DNA from: Candolleomyces eurysporus
Lineage: Eukaryota > Basidiomycota > Agaricomycetes > Agaricales > Psathyrellaceae
NCBI GenBank assembly: GCA_027579435.1
Contig: JANBPK010000308.1
Coordinates: 1-24,099, forward strand
Reading direction: 5' to 3'
DNA: 24,099 bases
Part shown: one piece after another, positions 1 to 9,076 of the stretch
How positions within the stretch are numbered: position 1 is the stretch's first letter
Layout: every line of letters begins with the position of its first letter
Position numbers and translations under genes: made by a program
Notes under the pieces: model-generated
Seen by the model: only the letters and a program-made list of their open reading frames with translations
Told to the model about the DNA's origin: nothing
The model's database searches: none

Positions 1-524
1 CGGTGTCTGGGAGATCGGGGTGTTGGATGACGGGGGCACTGGCGGCAGGGGTTGTAGGCTGAGGGATCTCGGAGAATCTGTGTCTCATAAGCGCCTGGCA
101 GGGCGAAAGGAGGGAAAAAGACGCACTTTTTGCCCAAGAGATCGCGAAAGTTGATGATCGTATTTTTCGCGTTTTTTGACGAGCTGTGCCTTGGCTTGAT
201 TGCCAATATACTAGATTCAGTCGTTAGAGGACAATTTTGGGGGGTAGAGAGCACCAGGAGCGTACCATTTCTTCACCCGAGAACGAGATGGCGCAGGCTA
301 TCTGGCGCTCTCCATCTTCGTTGGCGATGCACTCTGCTTGGCCTTCCTGCACAGAGGACGAAAATGATGAGCCCAAGCTACAGTACAGAGGCATATCTTG
401 AATCTACCTTTGCAAGGACGGCTATCGATGCGTAGCTGTTGCCAAAGTTGATACCGACGACGGGCGCAAACGAGTTGAACTCTACCGGCGTCGAGGTGCC
501 CTTGGTCTGAGGAGTCTGGGACAT
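1..524 (-). CDS. SSZ1: Ssz1, Hsp70-like chaperone of the ribosome-associated complex (5' part, four exons, 3' end outside window)
   Basis: Atypical Hsp70 that pairs with zuotin at the ribosome to assist nascent chains. Exons read 408-524, 266-346, 127-210 and 1-77. Introns are 347-407 (61 nt), 211-265 (55 nt) and 78-126 (49 nt), all GT-AG. The start at 522-524 opens a short polar leader, then PVVGINFGNSYASIAV, the Hsp70 phosphate-1 loop in its Ssz1 form. CIANEDGERQIACAISF follows, then YIGNQAKAQLV and NTIINFRDLLGKK, and the last exon begins FSEIPQPTTPAAS. This order matches Ssz1 rather than Ssa/Ssb. Oddity: exon 3 has a run of six A (plus-strand T at 174-179) where the family reading NAKNTI needs five, so the frame shifts by +1. 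I suspect a homopolymer sequencing error, because conservation is otherwise high on both sides. The gene continues beyond position 1. Confidence 0.93.
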
Positions 525-619
525 TTCTGTAGAGGACGCCTTCAGCATGGACTAATAGATGGAGAGCTTCATGGAAACGCACCTGCCTCTAGCCAAATTC
601 TATGGAGATGGGGGAGCCG

Positions 620-1247
620 AACGAAAATATACGAGCCTCGTTCCTCGAATCAAAAAATCTTGATCGCGATGCCCGTGGGAAATCACGATCAATTTCACCC
701 ATTTGAGACGCGTTTGCCCCTGTCGCAACGTCCGCGTATGAAACGCCAGGTTCAGGCAAGAGACCTGAGNAAAAAAAATGTACTACGTTATTATGGAGAG
801 CAGCTAGATAAATGAGACAAGATAGAAAGCAGACTTTCCCAGTTGGGCGCACGGGAACCAAATCGCTCGGAAAACTCGCATGTCCGCGTTGGTCGGGCTC
901 TACACGACGCGAATGGGCCCCAGTTTCTAAGGCTTCGGTAATAGATGGTAGGTTGAGGGATGGCGCAAAAGAGACAGTGGACGGCGCTCGGCGCTAGATG
1001 ATAGCCATGGAACCATCAATTGACAAATCGACGTTCGAATACCCATACTGTATTCAATTTGCCATGTGCACTGACAAATTCTACCCGGGAAAGCACGATG
1101 AGCAAAACACTCTTGTAGATACATCTTCTGGAAAAGGAGTTCAAACAACACGTTAGCGGTAGAGACTACATGAAGGATTGACACAGAGAGTATGAAAACG
1201 ATAACAGCGCATATCGAACGATACGAAACAAGGAAACACCACTGATC
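620..1247. repeat. Duplicated 3' flank of F-box unit 1
   Basis: This stretch lies between SSZ1 and F-box gene 1 and has no gene of its own. It starts about 96 bases upstream of the SSZ1 start codon. Positions 620-930 align closely with 8632-8940, and about 730-960 align more weakly with 11523-11700. Positions 1085-1240 align with about 8945-9060 and 12535-12740. Copy 2 lacks about 200 bases that are present here (roughly 935-1130). A stem of 11-base arms (TTGATCGCGAT / ATCACGATCAA, one mismatch) sits at 660-692. The segment is best explained as the downstream flank and 3'UTR of the duplicated F-box gene. Confidence 0.85.
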
Positions 1248-2939
1248 TCAAGAGGAACGATACCATTTAGTCAACGAAAAAGTGTCCATGTCAACCCCTT
1301 TCCTACGAAGTGCCTGGCTGGGATCAATGACTTGAAAGCAATAGTAGTTGCACTCGACTTCCCGCAGGCGGACGAGCCCGCTTTGCGAAGACCGACTGTT
1401 GACTCCCCGCTGTCGCGCCTCAATGAAATCGACCAACGCCTCCTCAGCAACTTCATTTCTGAACGCCACAAACCTGAACACTTCAATCCTTGGGCACGGG
1501 AGCAGCTGGGTGACAGCAGTACCCGTCTCATCGAACTCGGGCGAGAGGTGCCTGAAAAGATCGCTATTGAGGTTTGCAGCTCCGGTGTCCGCAGCGGTGG
1601 TGATTCTGCCATCATTGACGAGTCCCAGGGAAGTAACGTTGGGCAAATGTTCAAGGCAAGTGTGAAGGCCGGTCTGCGTCAGAGATTTGTAGCAAAAGGT
1701 GACGTCTTCAAGGGTGGGCCTAAAACGCTCGAAGAATTCGGAGAGTCCACTCCCCTCGTATTCGCGTGGCGTGCACTGGCCGTAGCCAGGGAAGACATCG
1801 AGTTTACGAATAGATGGAAGGATGAGGAATCGGGCGAACCCTTTGGGAAGATGCGATGTGTGCGGCGTGAGCGCCAGTTCTCTGAGTCTCTGAAGTGTTA
1901 CTGGTGCCCGGCCTATCGGTATGGTGACATCTCTTTGGAGGGCAAGATGGCATGTGACGAGGTTCGAGCATTCTTTAAACAACGCCAAGGCCTGTGCCGC
2001 GTCGAAACGATGGGGAGACTCTGCGGCGTATCCATCAAAAAACAAATGTTCCAGATTGGACCACGCCACAGGCATGCGCATGAGATCGTGAAACATGACT
2101 TGAACTCCTATTCTCAACGAGCGCAATGTGGATGCGCTGAAGATATTCGTACTCGACACCATGTGTTCGTTCAGCGGGTTTTCCTGCTGGACCTCGCTTA
2201 TGTTACAGTGGAGTTTGACAGTCGTGAGTGCAGGGGTGGATTGGGGAGGGACGGTTAAAAGACGGGCTGTGGGGAAGTTGGGAAATTGTGCCTGGGGGAA
2301 GCCAATAATCAGGTATAAAACCTTCCACCGCGTTGACGAGGAACACATGATCTCCACGAGTTCGTTGAACTCGATGCACTCTGTGACAAATGCACCAGCG
2401 GCCTCTCCTGGACCGCCCAATATACCGTCCAGATCGATGATCTTGACATTGAGCTGACAGTTTCCAGAGCGTGAAATCCACAATTTCGTGAGTTGGACGA
2501 GATTTACGACCTTCACCCTCCATGCGTTCCGCTCGCTCGACGACCGAGGATAAAAAGGAAGCTGAACGTGTAGATGACGCCAAAGTACCTTCGTGGTGAG
2601 AGCCGCTGCACGCCAGCGACGGCAAACGTGACTGATGACCACGGCTGGGTGGTTCGTTGAGATCTGCGAATCATTGTCGTCGAGGATTGAGAGAAAGATC
2701 GACGTCAGAACATCCACGTTGACTCGGTGAATGGGAATAAACAGATTCTTTCGTATGTTCACTTCTCTCTTCTGTATCTCCCGGTGCTCCTCCAATGCTC
2801 GTAGCTCCTGCCTGAGCTCTTCCATTCTCCCTTCGATTTTCTGCAAGGCCTCCTCGCTTTTACGAACTGCGTTGCGTATTTCGTCGTCAGAAGGAACATA
2901 GTGGATGTTGAAGTGTTCGGTGTCAGAGGGGAAAACCAT
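1248..2939 (-). CDS. F-box domain protein with leucine-rich-like C-terminus (array copy 1, intact)
   Basis: Predicted substrate receptor of an SCF (Skp1-Cullin-F-box) ubiquitin ligase; the substrate is unknown. The 563-residue frame is uninterrupted. Order: a short leader (TEHFNIHYVPSDDEI); a coiled coil at about residues 20-62 rich in E, L and R; an F-box at about 68-125 (PIHRVNVDVLTSIFLSILDD, then HVCRRWRAAALTTKVLWRHL); then a long region with regularly spaced leucines (LRSLRIG, NLEHLFFDG, LRELALTP, IRKLDVF) like degenerate LRRs. An upstream in-frame ATG at 3006-3008 adds 23 residues. That extension crosses a predicted 3' splice site near 2996 and is absent from copy 2, so I prefer the ATG at 2937-2939. 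It is transcribed toward SSZ1 in a head-to-tail array. The F-box assignment rests on motif shape; the partner is not visible here. Confidence 0.85.
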   Translation of the reverse strand: MVFPSDTEHFNIHYVPSDDEIRNAVRKSEEALQKIEGRMEELRQELRALEEHREIQKREVNIRKNLFIPIHRVNVDVLTSIFLSILDDNDSQISTNHPAVVISHVCRRWRAAALTTKVLWRHLHVQLPFYPRSSSERNAWRVKVVNLVQLTKLWISRSGNCQLNVKIIDLDGILGGPGEAAGAFVTECIEFNELVEIMCSSSTRWKVLYLIIGFPQAQFPNFPTARLLTVPPQSTPALTTVKLHCNISEVQQENPLNEHMVSSTNIFSASTLRSLRIGVQVMFHDLMRMPVAWSNLEHLFFDGYAAESPHRFDAAQALALFKECSNLVTCHLALQRDVTIPIGRAPVTLQRLRELALTPHTSHLPKGFARFLILPSIRKLDVFPGYGQCTPREYEGSGLSEFFERFRPTLEDVTFCYKSLTQTGLHTCLEHLPNVTSLGLVNDGRITTAADTGAANLNSDLFRHLSPEFDETGTAVTQLLPCPRIEVFRFVAFRNEVAEEALVDFIEARQRGVNSRSSQSGLVRLREVECNYYCFQVIDPSQALRRKGVDMDTFSLTKWYRSS

Positions 2940-2995
2940 TGTTGCGTTAAAGAGACTGGAGCTACGAGGATGTGGTCCGTGTTGAAGATTGCCTG

Positions 2996-3050
2996 CTGAG
3001 ATCATCAATAATCAAAGCTCACATGGACGCCGGTCATGTGGTACACTTAC
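2996..3050 (-). other. Predicted 5'UTR intron of F-box gene 1
   Basis: The minus strand reads donor GTAAGT at 3045-3050 and acceptor CTCAG at 2996-3000 (55 nt; an alternative AG lies 3 nt further on). The donor sits at the same place in the repeated leader as those at 10916-10921 and 23121-23126. It places the translation start at 2939. Confidence 0.55.
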
Positions 3051-3220
3051 GGTTTAGCCGCCAATCCTCAGGAATTCCGTGTACGTGACGATTTCAAGGC
3101 CCCTGGGCTGTTTTCCAGAAAACGACGTGTAGGTTATTAAATTGTCTCTAACTGTCAGGTCCGATAAATACAGCAGTGAGTCAAGGATGATTGTTGCAAA
3201 GATCGGTTTGCGTCTAAGAC
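3043..3220 (-). repeat. Shared 5' leader segment, copy 1
   Basis: This lies upstream of F-box gene 1 and aligns with 10912-11095 (upstream of F-box gene 2) and 23109-23290 (upstream of the DUS1 pseudogene). Landmarks on the plus strand are ACTTACGG, the GCCGCCAATC / CACCAATCTTCAG block and GATAAATACAGCAGTGAGTC. On its upstream side it merges into the 3' end of another F-box copy (3210 onward). The leader is thus the 3' tail of an older tandem copy reused as the 5' end of the next gene. Confidence 0.75.
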
Positions 3221-4880
3221 ATAGTGCCTCAACTTGAAACCAACCAAATCGATCTTCTTCCTATTAAGCTCCTTCATAGGGTCCATCTCATGAAATATCT
3301 ATTCATTGCGGTTGATTTCGCGCAAGCGCTGCGCTCGAATCCTCCGAGCCAGCTGCCCTTCGCCGCCGTCCCTCTGGAAAATCCAGAAGAGCCACCTCAT
3401 CTATCCGACCAGCACGTTGTTTCCTGAGACTGAGCTCTTCAATTTTTGGACACAGACCCATTCGTGCGGAATCTGCTTCACCAAACTGACGTGTGAGACT
3501 TTTGAGAATATTCTCGGTGATTCGTGCTCCATCGTAATGATAGATACAGTTCGTCGGGGTCAAGGAATTGATATTGGGTAGGTGTAGAAGGCAATGAAAG
3601 AACTCGCACTGTGAGGGGTCCATACAAGGATTGGAAATTTCGAAGCGTGGATCCGAAGAGTTCGAAAAGTCCGCAAAGCCCGCTTTTCTCTGGGTTTCCT
3701 TCTATGTGTAGGCTAAACTCGCAATACCCGGATATTGCGAATCTGATGAGGGATGGAAGGTCAAGGAATGAAGCAAAGGAGCGGGGAAGATGATAGCCCT
3801 ACGGAAAGAGGGATATCTCCCGAAGCAAAGGATTTTCTGTGTGCCTATGAGGGTCGGAATTGGCGTCGCCTCCTGGAGGAAGAGGAGGCATTTGAGAAGG
3901 CCGGGCCATAATTTGAAACTTTGNCAANTGCTTGGAAGGTGCTAAATATACGCGCAGACACTTCGCGGTACCCTCCAGATTCCGAACACTCCAGACCGCC
4001 CTAACTGACAGGCAGGCCCATAGCATTTTTGACTTATATTTCAGGTTCAATTACCAAAGAGCATGCAAACGATGCACTCGTCTTCGTTACGTCGCCGAGA
4101 TTGGATTCTCGAGACTGAGAGCCGAGGTAGCGTTTATTATGATTGGATTTTCTTGCCGTGGAGTGGAGAGCAGACAAGTGGTAGAGAAATTAAGGTAGAA
4201 TAGGATATAGAGCCACTGTAACCTTCCATTGCGATGATGATTCGCATAGCAAACTAATGAGGTTCACGAAGTCAGTATCCACGTATGTGACCATTAACTT
4301 GTACTGTGGGCCAGCTGGCGGAGTGAGAAAAGCCACACTCGAGTCGCTTTCTGCAATTCCATGAGCTGGTTCCGGGAAACTTCCGACCGACGTTGATCCT
4401 GCTGGTTTGGGCGACCAAGTAGGCTCGAAACCATACGTTACCGTGAGTGAAGATGAATTACTCTCTTGAGGTGCATTTACTATCACTATTCGGAAAATTT
4501 TATTCTTTTTACCTTCTATGCCCTCAGACCGCACCGAAAAGAGACCGGTTCGATCCTAGTGGCCAAGAGAAATGGGAAGATCAATACTCAAAATGCGGCC
4601 AAAGAAGTTTTGTTGCGAGGCCAATTTTTCTCCAACGATGACAAGCACATCTGACGACAACGGCCGGGTGGATGCGCGTCGTGGTCAAATTCCTGGGTTC
4701 TTAGGCATTGAGTGTTTCAAAAAAGATTGCTGGGAGTGCGTTGTCGTTGATTTATCGAATGTCACAATATCAGGTGGAGTACTGAGCGTGGTTCGTCGAT
4801 TGCGTCTTCCGAATGTAGCTGAGACCTATTCTCATTTTCGGCAGCTCCAGGATGAGGAGAGTCAGGGATGTGGTTGAGGT
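3210..4880 (-). pseudogene. Degraded F-box/LRR-like gene (multiple frameshifts and stops)
   Basis: Pieces of the family appear in order on the minus strand but in changing frames. F-box remnant at about 4560-4750: NDNALPAIFFETLNA, an in-frame TAA (4701-4703), then HPAVVVRCACHRWRK and ATKLLWPHF. Middle piece at about 4190-4290: DFVNLISLLCESSSQWKV, matching ELVEIMCSSSTRWKV of copy 1. LRR-like piece at about 3690-3790: RSFASFLDLPSLIRF, matching KGFARFLILPSIRKL. C-terminal piece at 3303-3623: HCLLHLPNINSL and CPKIEELSLR, ending near MDPMKELNRKKIDLVGF at about 3230-3290. That tail matches the fragment at 23,300-23,545 rather than copies 1-3, so this is another branch of the family. Two Ns (3924, 3928) add uncertainty in the middle. 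The 5' limit is approximate. Confidence 0.75.
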
Positions 4881-4989
4881 TGGAGGGTCGCTCAATGAGA
4901 TCTGGCCTTTGCTAACAATATTTCTATTCCTACACGATTCGACATAGGGATTACATTGGAGATCATCATGGAGAACAGTTCCGAGACAG

Positions 4990-6772
4990 TTACATCTCTA
5001 GTTCTTCGTCCACCTGATAGCCTTCGAAAGAGAATCCGTCCAAATTTACGTTTCTAGCTCGAAGTAACGCCAGGGGATCGCGACGGAGCTTGTGCACCCA
5101 GGCGACGACGAATTCCGCTTTCCGTAGGCGCACGATATCCCCTTCTCTTCTCCTTGCCGCCACAAAATCTACAAGGGCATCGAGCAGAAGTTCTTCATCA
5201 CCAAACCCAAACCTCAATGCAACACCCTCCAACTTTGGTAGTACAGGAACATTGAGCAGGTGCCCGCCGGTGTGTGATTCATATTCAGGTGTGAGCCTGG
5301 CAAACAGCTGAGGGGTAAGAACTGCGCATGCCCTATTGGGAGGAAAATATTCGGAGCAAAATTCCAGGCGGATGACGTTTGTGAGGTGTCGTAGGCAATG
5401 ATCAAGACCAGTAGGAGTGAGAGCGTGAATGTATAATGTCACATCCGTGAGCTGGTCCCCAAAGCGCTGTATAAACTGGGCGACACCACTTCCCACGTAA
5501 TTGTGGGGTACCCAAATATATTCTTCACCTTGGTGGATGACCAGCTTGCGAAGTGACGGAAGGACAACGAGGGGGGCAAAATCCCGGGGAATGTCATATG
5601 CAAACGGGGTGATAGAGAGTTCTTCGAGGAAGGCCATCGTGATGGGCTTAGTGGAGAAAATGGGAAGATTAGATTCCATTGGAATGCTGCAGGTGACCAG
5701 GTTCGGGCACAACTTGAGCAATCCGAGTGCCTCATCAACACCGAAGTGGAGCGGGGACGCCCCCCACTGCCTATACCCTTTGAATGCGAAGTGGGTTAGG
5801 GAAGGCCAATTCACGGCCATGCTCGCGATATCCTGCACTATCCGGTCACCAAAATTGAGGATGCGGATTGAATCGTGCATGAGAATTGATGGTCCACCAT
5901 GCATCCAGTCCATTTGCCATAGCTCCAACAGGTCGTAGGGCGTCTGTGCTCCAGATTCCGAAGCTACAACTCCAACGTTGAGCTCAACTTTCCGTAAGAT
6001 GGCGCTTTCAGAGGGCTGGACGAGAAGTAATCGACGGAGGGGTGTGTCGATAAAGGGAATAGTGAAACTGAACGCCACTTCCTTCCACCGCGCTGTTGAT
6101 TCCAGCAGGATCTCCACGAGACCCTCCAGATATCGCAGATCCTCCGCCATGTCATCTCTCTCCGCGGCGGAGTTTATTTGGGAAACTATGTACCCGTCAA
6201 CGAGGCCGTCCAGCTCTATGCACAGGGGATAGATAGCCTGCAGATCGTGCGATAGATGTCTTCACCATCGATTCAATCTTCCTAACCTGAATCCTCCAGT
6301 AGTCTCTGGGGGTCAACGGATATAGGGGGATATGGATATCCAGATATCACCATAGGAGTCCGGTACTGATGGAGACCGCCCTCCAGTGCCTGCAAACGTG
6401 GCTGAAGGGCTTTGCTTTACGGAATGACAAGACCCCCTGCCAGTGATCGTGGTCTGTCTGGTCGTCATCATTCCGTTCAGGCTCCCCAACAGCAATGACA
6501 AGGACGGAGGAAAGGATATCGTCTGGAACCTTTTTAATAGGCGACAATAGGGCGAAGTGATCGTCAATGAACTCTAGTTCAACCGTCCGGCGCCTCTTCA
6601 ACCGCTCCAGCTGCACCTCCAAGCCCTTGATTTGTTGATCAATTTCATCCAACACTGCCTGCCGCGTGCTGATAAACGTTCGGATTTTGGGAACTTCTGT
6701 ATCCGAAGGAGTGTAATTGGTCTTCAAGTGTGGATGAAAAGGAGAAGAAGTAGACAAAGACATTGGTCGCAC
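4990..6772 (-). pseudogene. F-box/LRR-like pseudogene, nearly complete (one nonsense codon, one 4-bp frameshift)
   Basis: A second F-box subfamily. From the ATG at 6770-6772: a Ser/Thr leader, a coiled coil (ISTRQAVLDEIDQQIKGLEV), then an F-box (PIKKVPDDILSSVLVIAV, SHVCRRWRA-like FSHVCRHWRAVSISTGLLW). A TGA at 6347-6349 interrupts directly after LLW. The same frame continues as YLDIHIPLYPLTP, colinear with RHLHVQLPFYPRS of copy 1, so the stop sits where the relatives have arginine (CGA to TGA is one step). A tandem ATAG at 6229-6236 (minus TATCTATC) then shifts the frame; removing four bases restores GYPLCIELDGLVDGY. From about 6225 to 4990 the frame is open: LVEILLESTARWKEV, leucine-rich stretches, and VDFVAARRREGDIVRLRKAE near the end. 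Recent loss of function is likely. Confidence 0.85.
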
Positions 6773-6855
6773 GAGTAAAGAAGAGGTTCAAAGCAAGCTG
6801 TAGCCATTCCAAGGCGATTCTGCTGGCATTGATCTTTCTTATCTTATCTTATCAT

Positions 6856-7440
6856 TCACTCTGAATACCAGAACAATACGATTGGATCCATGGACTCATT
6901 GGTGAAGGGCGAATGACATAATTCTCGAGTGAGAATCCATCCAAAATCCACATTCCTCACTCGGAGCAACTCGAGAGGATCGCGGGCAAAATGATGAACC
7001 CGAGTGACAGATTCCACTTCCGCAGGCGGGCGAGATGCGTGTGGTTCGTACCCATCTATTCTCCTTGCTGCTACAAAATCTATGAGAACCTCAACGTCAA
7101 GCGCTCCACCGTCACATCTGAACGGAAAAACCTTCGGCCTAGGGAGGAGGGGATTTTCAACAGACACAACATCTAAACGAAGAGCTCAAGCAGTCCTGGT
7201 GACTTTTGGCCCAAACTTGGGGCCAAAGTTGAATGCAGCACACGACGAAATGCTGCATGCAATGTTTCAATGAAGCTCAGGCACATACCCGTAAAATTCT
7301 TCGAGCGGCTGGACGAAAAATATGGAATCTCGAAATTTGACCATCTCTTGTCAGTGAAATGCCTGGACCATTGAAAAATGCGAACAATGCAATTTCCTTT
7401 CAATACAGGCATTATCGTGAGTCTGAGGCTTGTCATATAT
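6856..7440 (-). pseudogene. F-box gene 3' fragment (same subfamily as 4990-6772)
   Basis: The minus strand encodes FGPKFGPKVTRTA, then a TGA at about 7187, then a continuing frame with VLIDFVAARRIDGYEP and ARDPLELLRVRNVDFGW. These align with VDFVAARRREGDIVRLRK and RRDPLALLRARNVNLDG at the end of the 4990-6772 pseudogene. The N-terminal half, including the F-box, is absent; recognisable similarity fades between about 7240 and 7440. It stands immediately upstream of the 4990-6772 copy in the same orientation, as expected for a tandem duplicate cut short. Confidence 0.7.
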
Positions 7441-8631
7441 AGTAGGTACGCCTAATCGGGAGACGTGAAATCTTGTCAGTGGACGCGATCTTTTCGATTT
7501 GGAAGTAGGAGGGACTAAGGTTCTTGGACTTTTGCAACACCCTGAAGTACCCTCAAGCTCTCAGAGCGCCCAGTTCAATCAGGGACGAGAAAAACATCAG
7601 ACAACAAGCTTTTGACAACTTGCCAATGATAGTAAAACGAAGACAAACTAAAGTTGTGCATTGAAGCGAAAAGGACGATGGTGATACACGTTAAAGTACG
7701 GCCGCGCAGAAGCGAACGGTATAACTACGAAAAAAGTACAAAGAAAAGCCAATACTAGGGACTAAATGAACAAACAGGCTGACAGTGTTGCATCTCCAAC
7801 ACGGGTAGAATTTGGATAGAACGGCCCCTCCGGGCGTACCTGGACACTCGGCGTCTCTTCTTGCAGACTCGGCTTAAGCTTTAGTCGAAGTATAGCTATC
7901 CCATATCTTTCACGCTTATCATTGCTTTCGTTGCTTCCTGGTTTATATTATTTAAATACTCATATTTAAAAATATTCAACTTTATCATCATACACAACGA
8001 ATCAAAGTGTCCGCAGCAAATGTATCGCCACAGAGACGAAACTCGGAATAGACATACTGCAGACGGCGTAATGAAAAGGGAATAAAAAGGGGCGACTAGG
8101 TAGAGACTCATAACCGAAAACGAGAACAGAGCGTACTTGTACATGGTGGACGACCCAGAGAATACGAGGCAACAATAAAAGCGAGTGTGTGTTTAGTGTT
8201 CAAGGAAGCAATAGTTCGATAGGATCTAATCCTGCTACCTCTACCCCTTTGATTGGGACGTACGTTGAGGCACCGTTTATCCTTCTTTTGACAAACAGAC
8301 CGAACAAAAAAAATCGAGGTCTCGGGTTGTCCGCGATAGCGAAGGCGGCCAGCTCGTAACCCCTTCCAAGCTCTAAACGATCGAGCATCCTTGAGAACCG
8401 AGTCGGCGCGGCTATTTATACTCTCCCGAATTTTGTCGACTGAGATGAATGCGTGATAAGATTGGGTTGGACCTATGTTGTACAGGTAACACGCGGTGTC
8501 CTTGGGCTCGTGTCCGCTCTCGGGGCGACCAATTAGGGGATGAATCACGTCCACTTTGCACTGCCTAATTTGAAGCAACAGGAAGGCCAGGACGTGCAGC
8601 ATGTATATCCTGGTCTCGTGCTTCGCTCTCG
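7441..8631. other. Stretch without a confident gene; minus-strand coding-like pieces
   Basis: No family recognised. Three minus-strand stretches read like protein but do not join cleanly. (a) 8200-8388, 62 residues, includes LELGRGYELAAFAIADNPRP and LFGLFVKRRINGAS. (b) About 7993-8071, QYVYSEFRLCGDTFAADTLI, followed by a possible donor GTATGA and an AT-rich stretch ending CCAG at 7938-7941. (c) About 7762-7910 ends VRPEGPFYPNSTRVGDATL then SACLFI and a TAG at 7762-7764. A TATAAATAG lies upstream. An ATG at 8142-8144 in a strong context (CCACCATG) opens an 82-residue frame with a hydrophobic start. This could be a decayed gene, a multi-exon gene or a solo LTR; I cannot decide. Confidence 0.3.
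8412..8420 (-). promoter_or_regulatory. TATA box candidate
   Basis: The minus strand reads TATAAATAG, a near-consensus TATA element, about 270 bases before the ATG at 8142-8144. It is also the usual position of a TATA in a retrotransposon LTR. No matching LTR ends or target duplication were found by eye. Confidence 0.35.
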
Positions 8632-9076
8632 CTGGCGAGCCTCGTTCCTCGAATCNAAAAAATCTCGATCGTGATGCCCGTGGGAAATCACGATCAATTC
8701 AACCTATTTGAGACGCGTTTGCCCCCGTCGCAACGTCTGCGTATGACACGCCAGGTTCAGGCAAGAGACCCGAGGAAAAAAATGAACTACGTTATTACGG
8801 AGAGCAGTTCGATGAATGAGACAAGATAGGAAACCAGACTCTGCTAGCTGGGCGCACGGGAACCAAATCGCTCGGAAAACTCGCATGTCCGCGTCGCTCG
8901 GGCGTAGTGCCCCAATTTCCAAGGCTCCGATGCGTGATTTGAGGAAGGAATTAAAACAACACGTTAATGGTAGAGACTACATAAAGAATTGACACAGAGT
9001 ACGAAAATGATAACAGCGCATATCAAGAGAAAGGTCGGCATATCGAACGATACGAAACAAGGAACCACAAGTGAAA
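8632..9076. repeat. Duplicated 3' flank of F-box unit 2
   Basis: Positions 8632-8940 match 620-930 with scattered substitutions. Positions 8945-9076 match 1140-1247 after a deletion of about 200 bases relative to unit 1. A perfect 9-base stem (GATCGTGAT 8667-8675 / ATCACGATC 8687-8695) corresponds to the imperfect stem of unit 1. The N at 8656 is one base extra compared with unit 1 (six A in both). Confidence 0.85.

Noticed and set aside
1332..2258. Long plus-strand open frame (308 codons) opposite F-box gene 1, with a shorter equivalent at 9178-9708
   Set aside because: It is the mirror of a conserved F-box coding region; the motifs and paralogue conservation are all on the minus strand.
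2996..3008. Upstream ATG extending F-box gene 1 by 23 residues
   Set aside because: It overlaps the predicted 3' splice site of a 5'UTR intron and is not conserved in copy 2.
4535..4575. GGTTCGATCC box resembling a tRNA T-arm
   Set aside because: No matching acceptor stem, D-arm or anticodon arm can be folded upstream; it lies within F-box pseudogene sequence.
8412..8640. Solo LTR suggested by TATAAATAG and a TGTTAC start at about 8492 (minus)
   Set aside because: No matching CA end or target-site duplication seen; kept only as a possibility in the region note.
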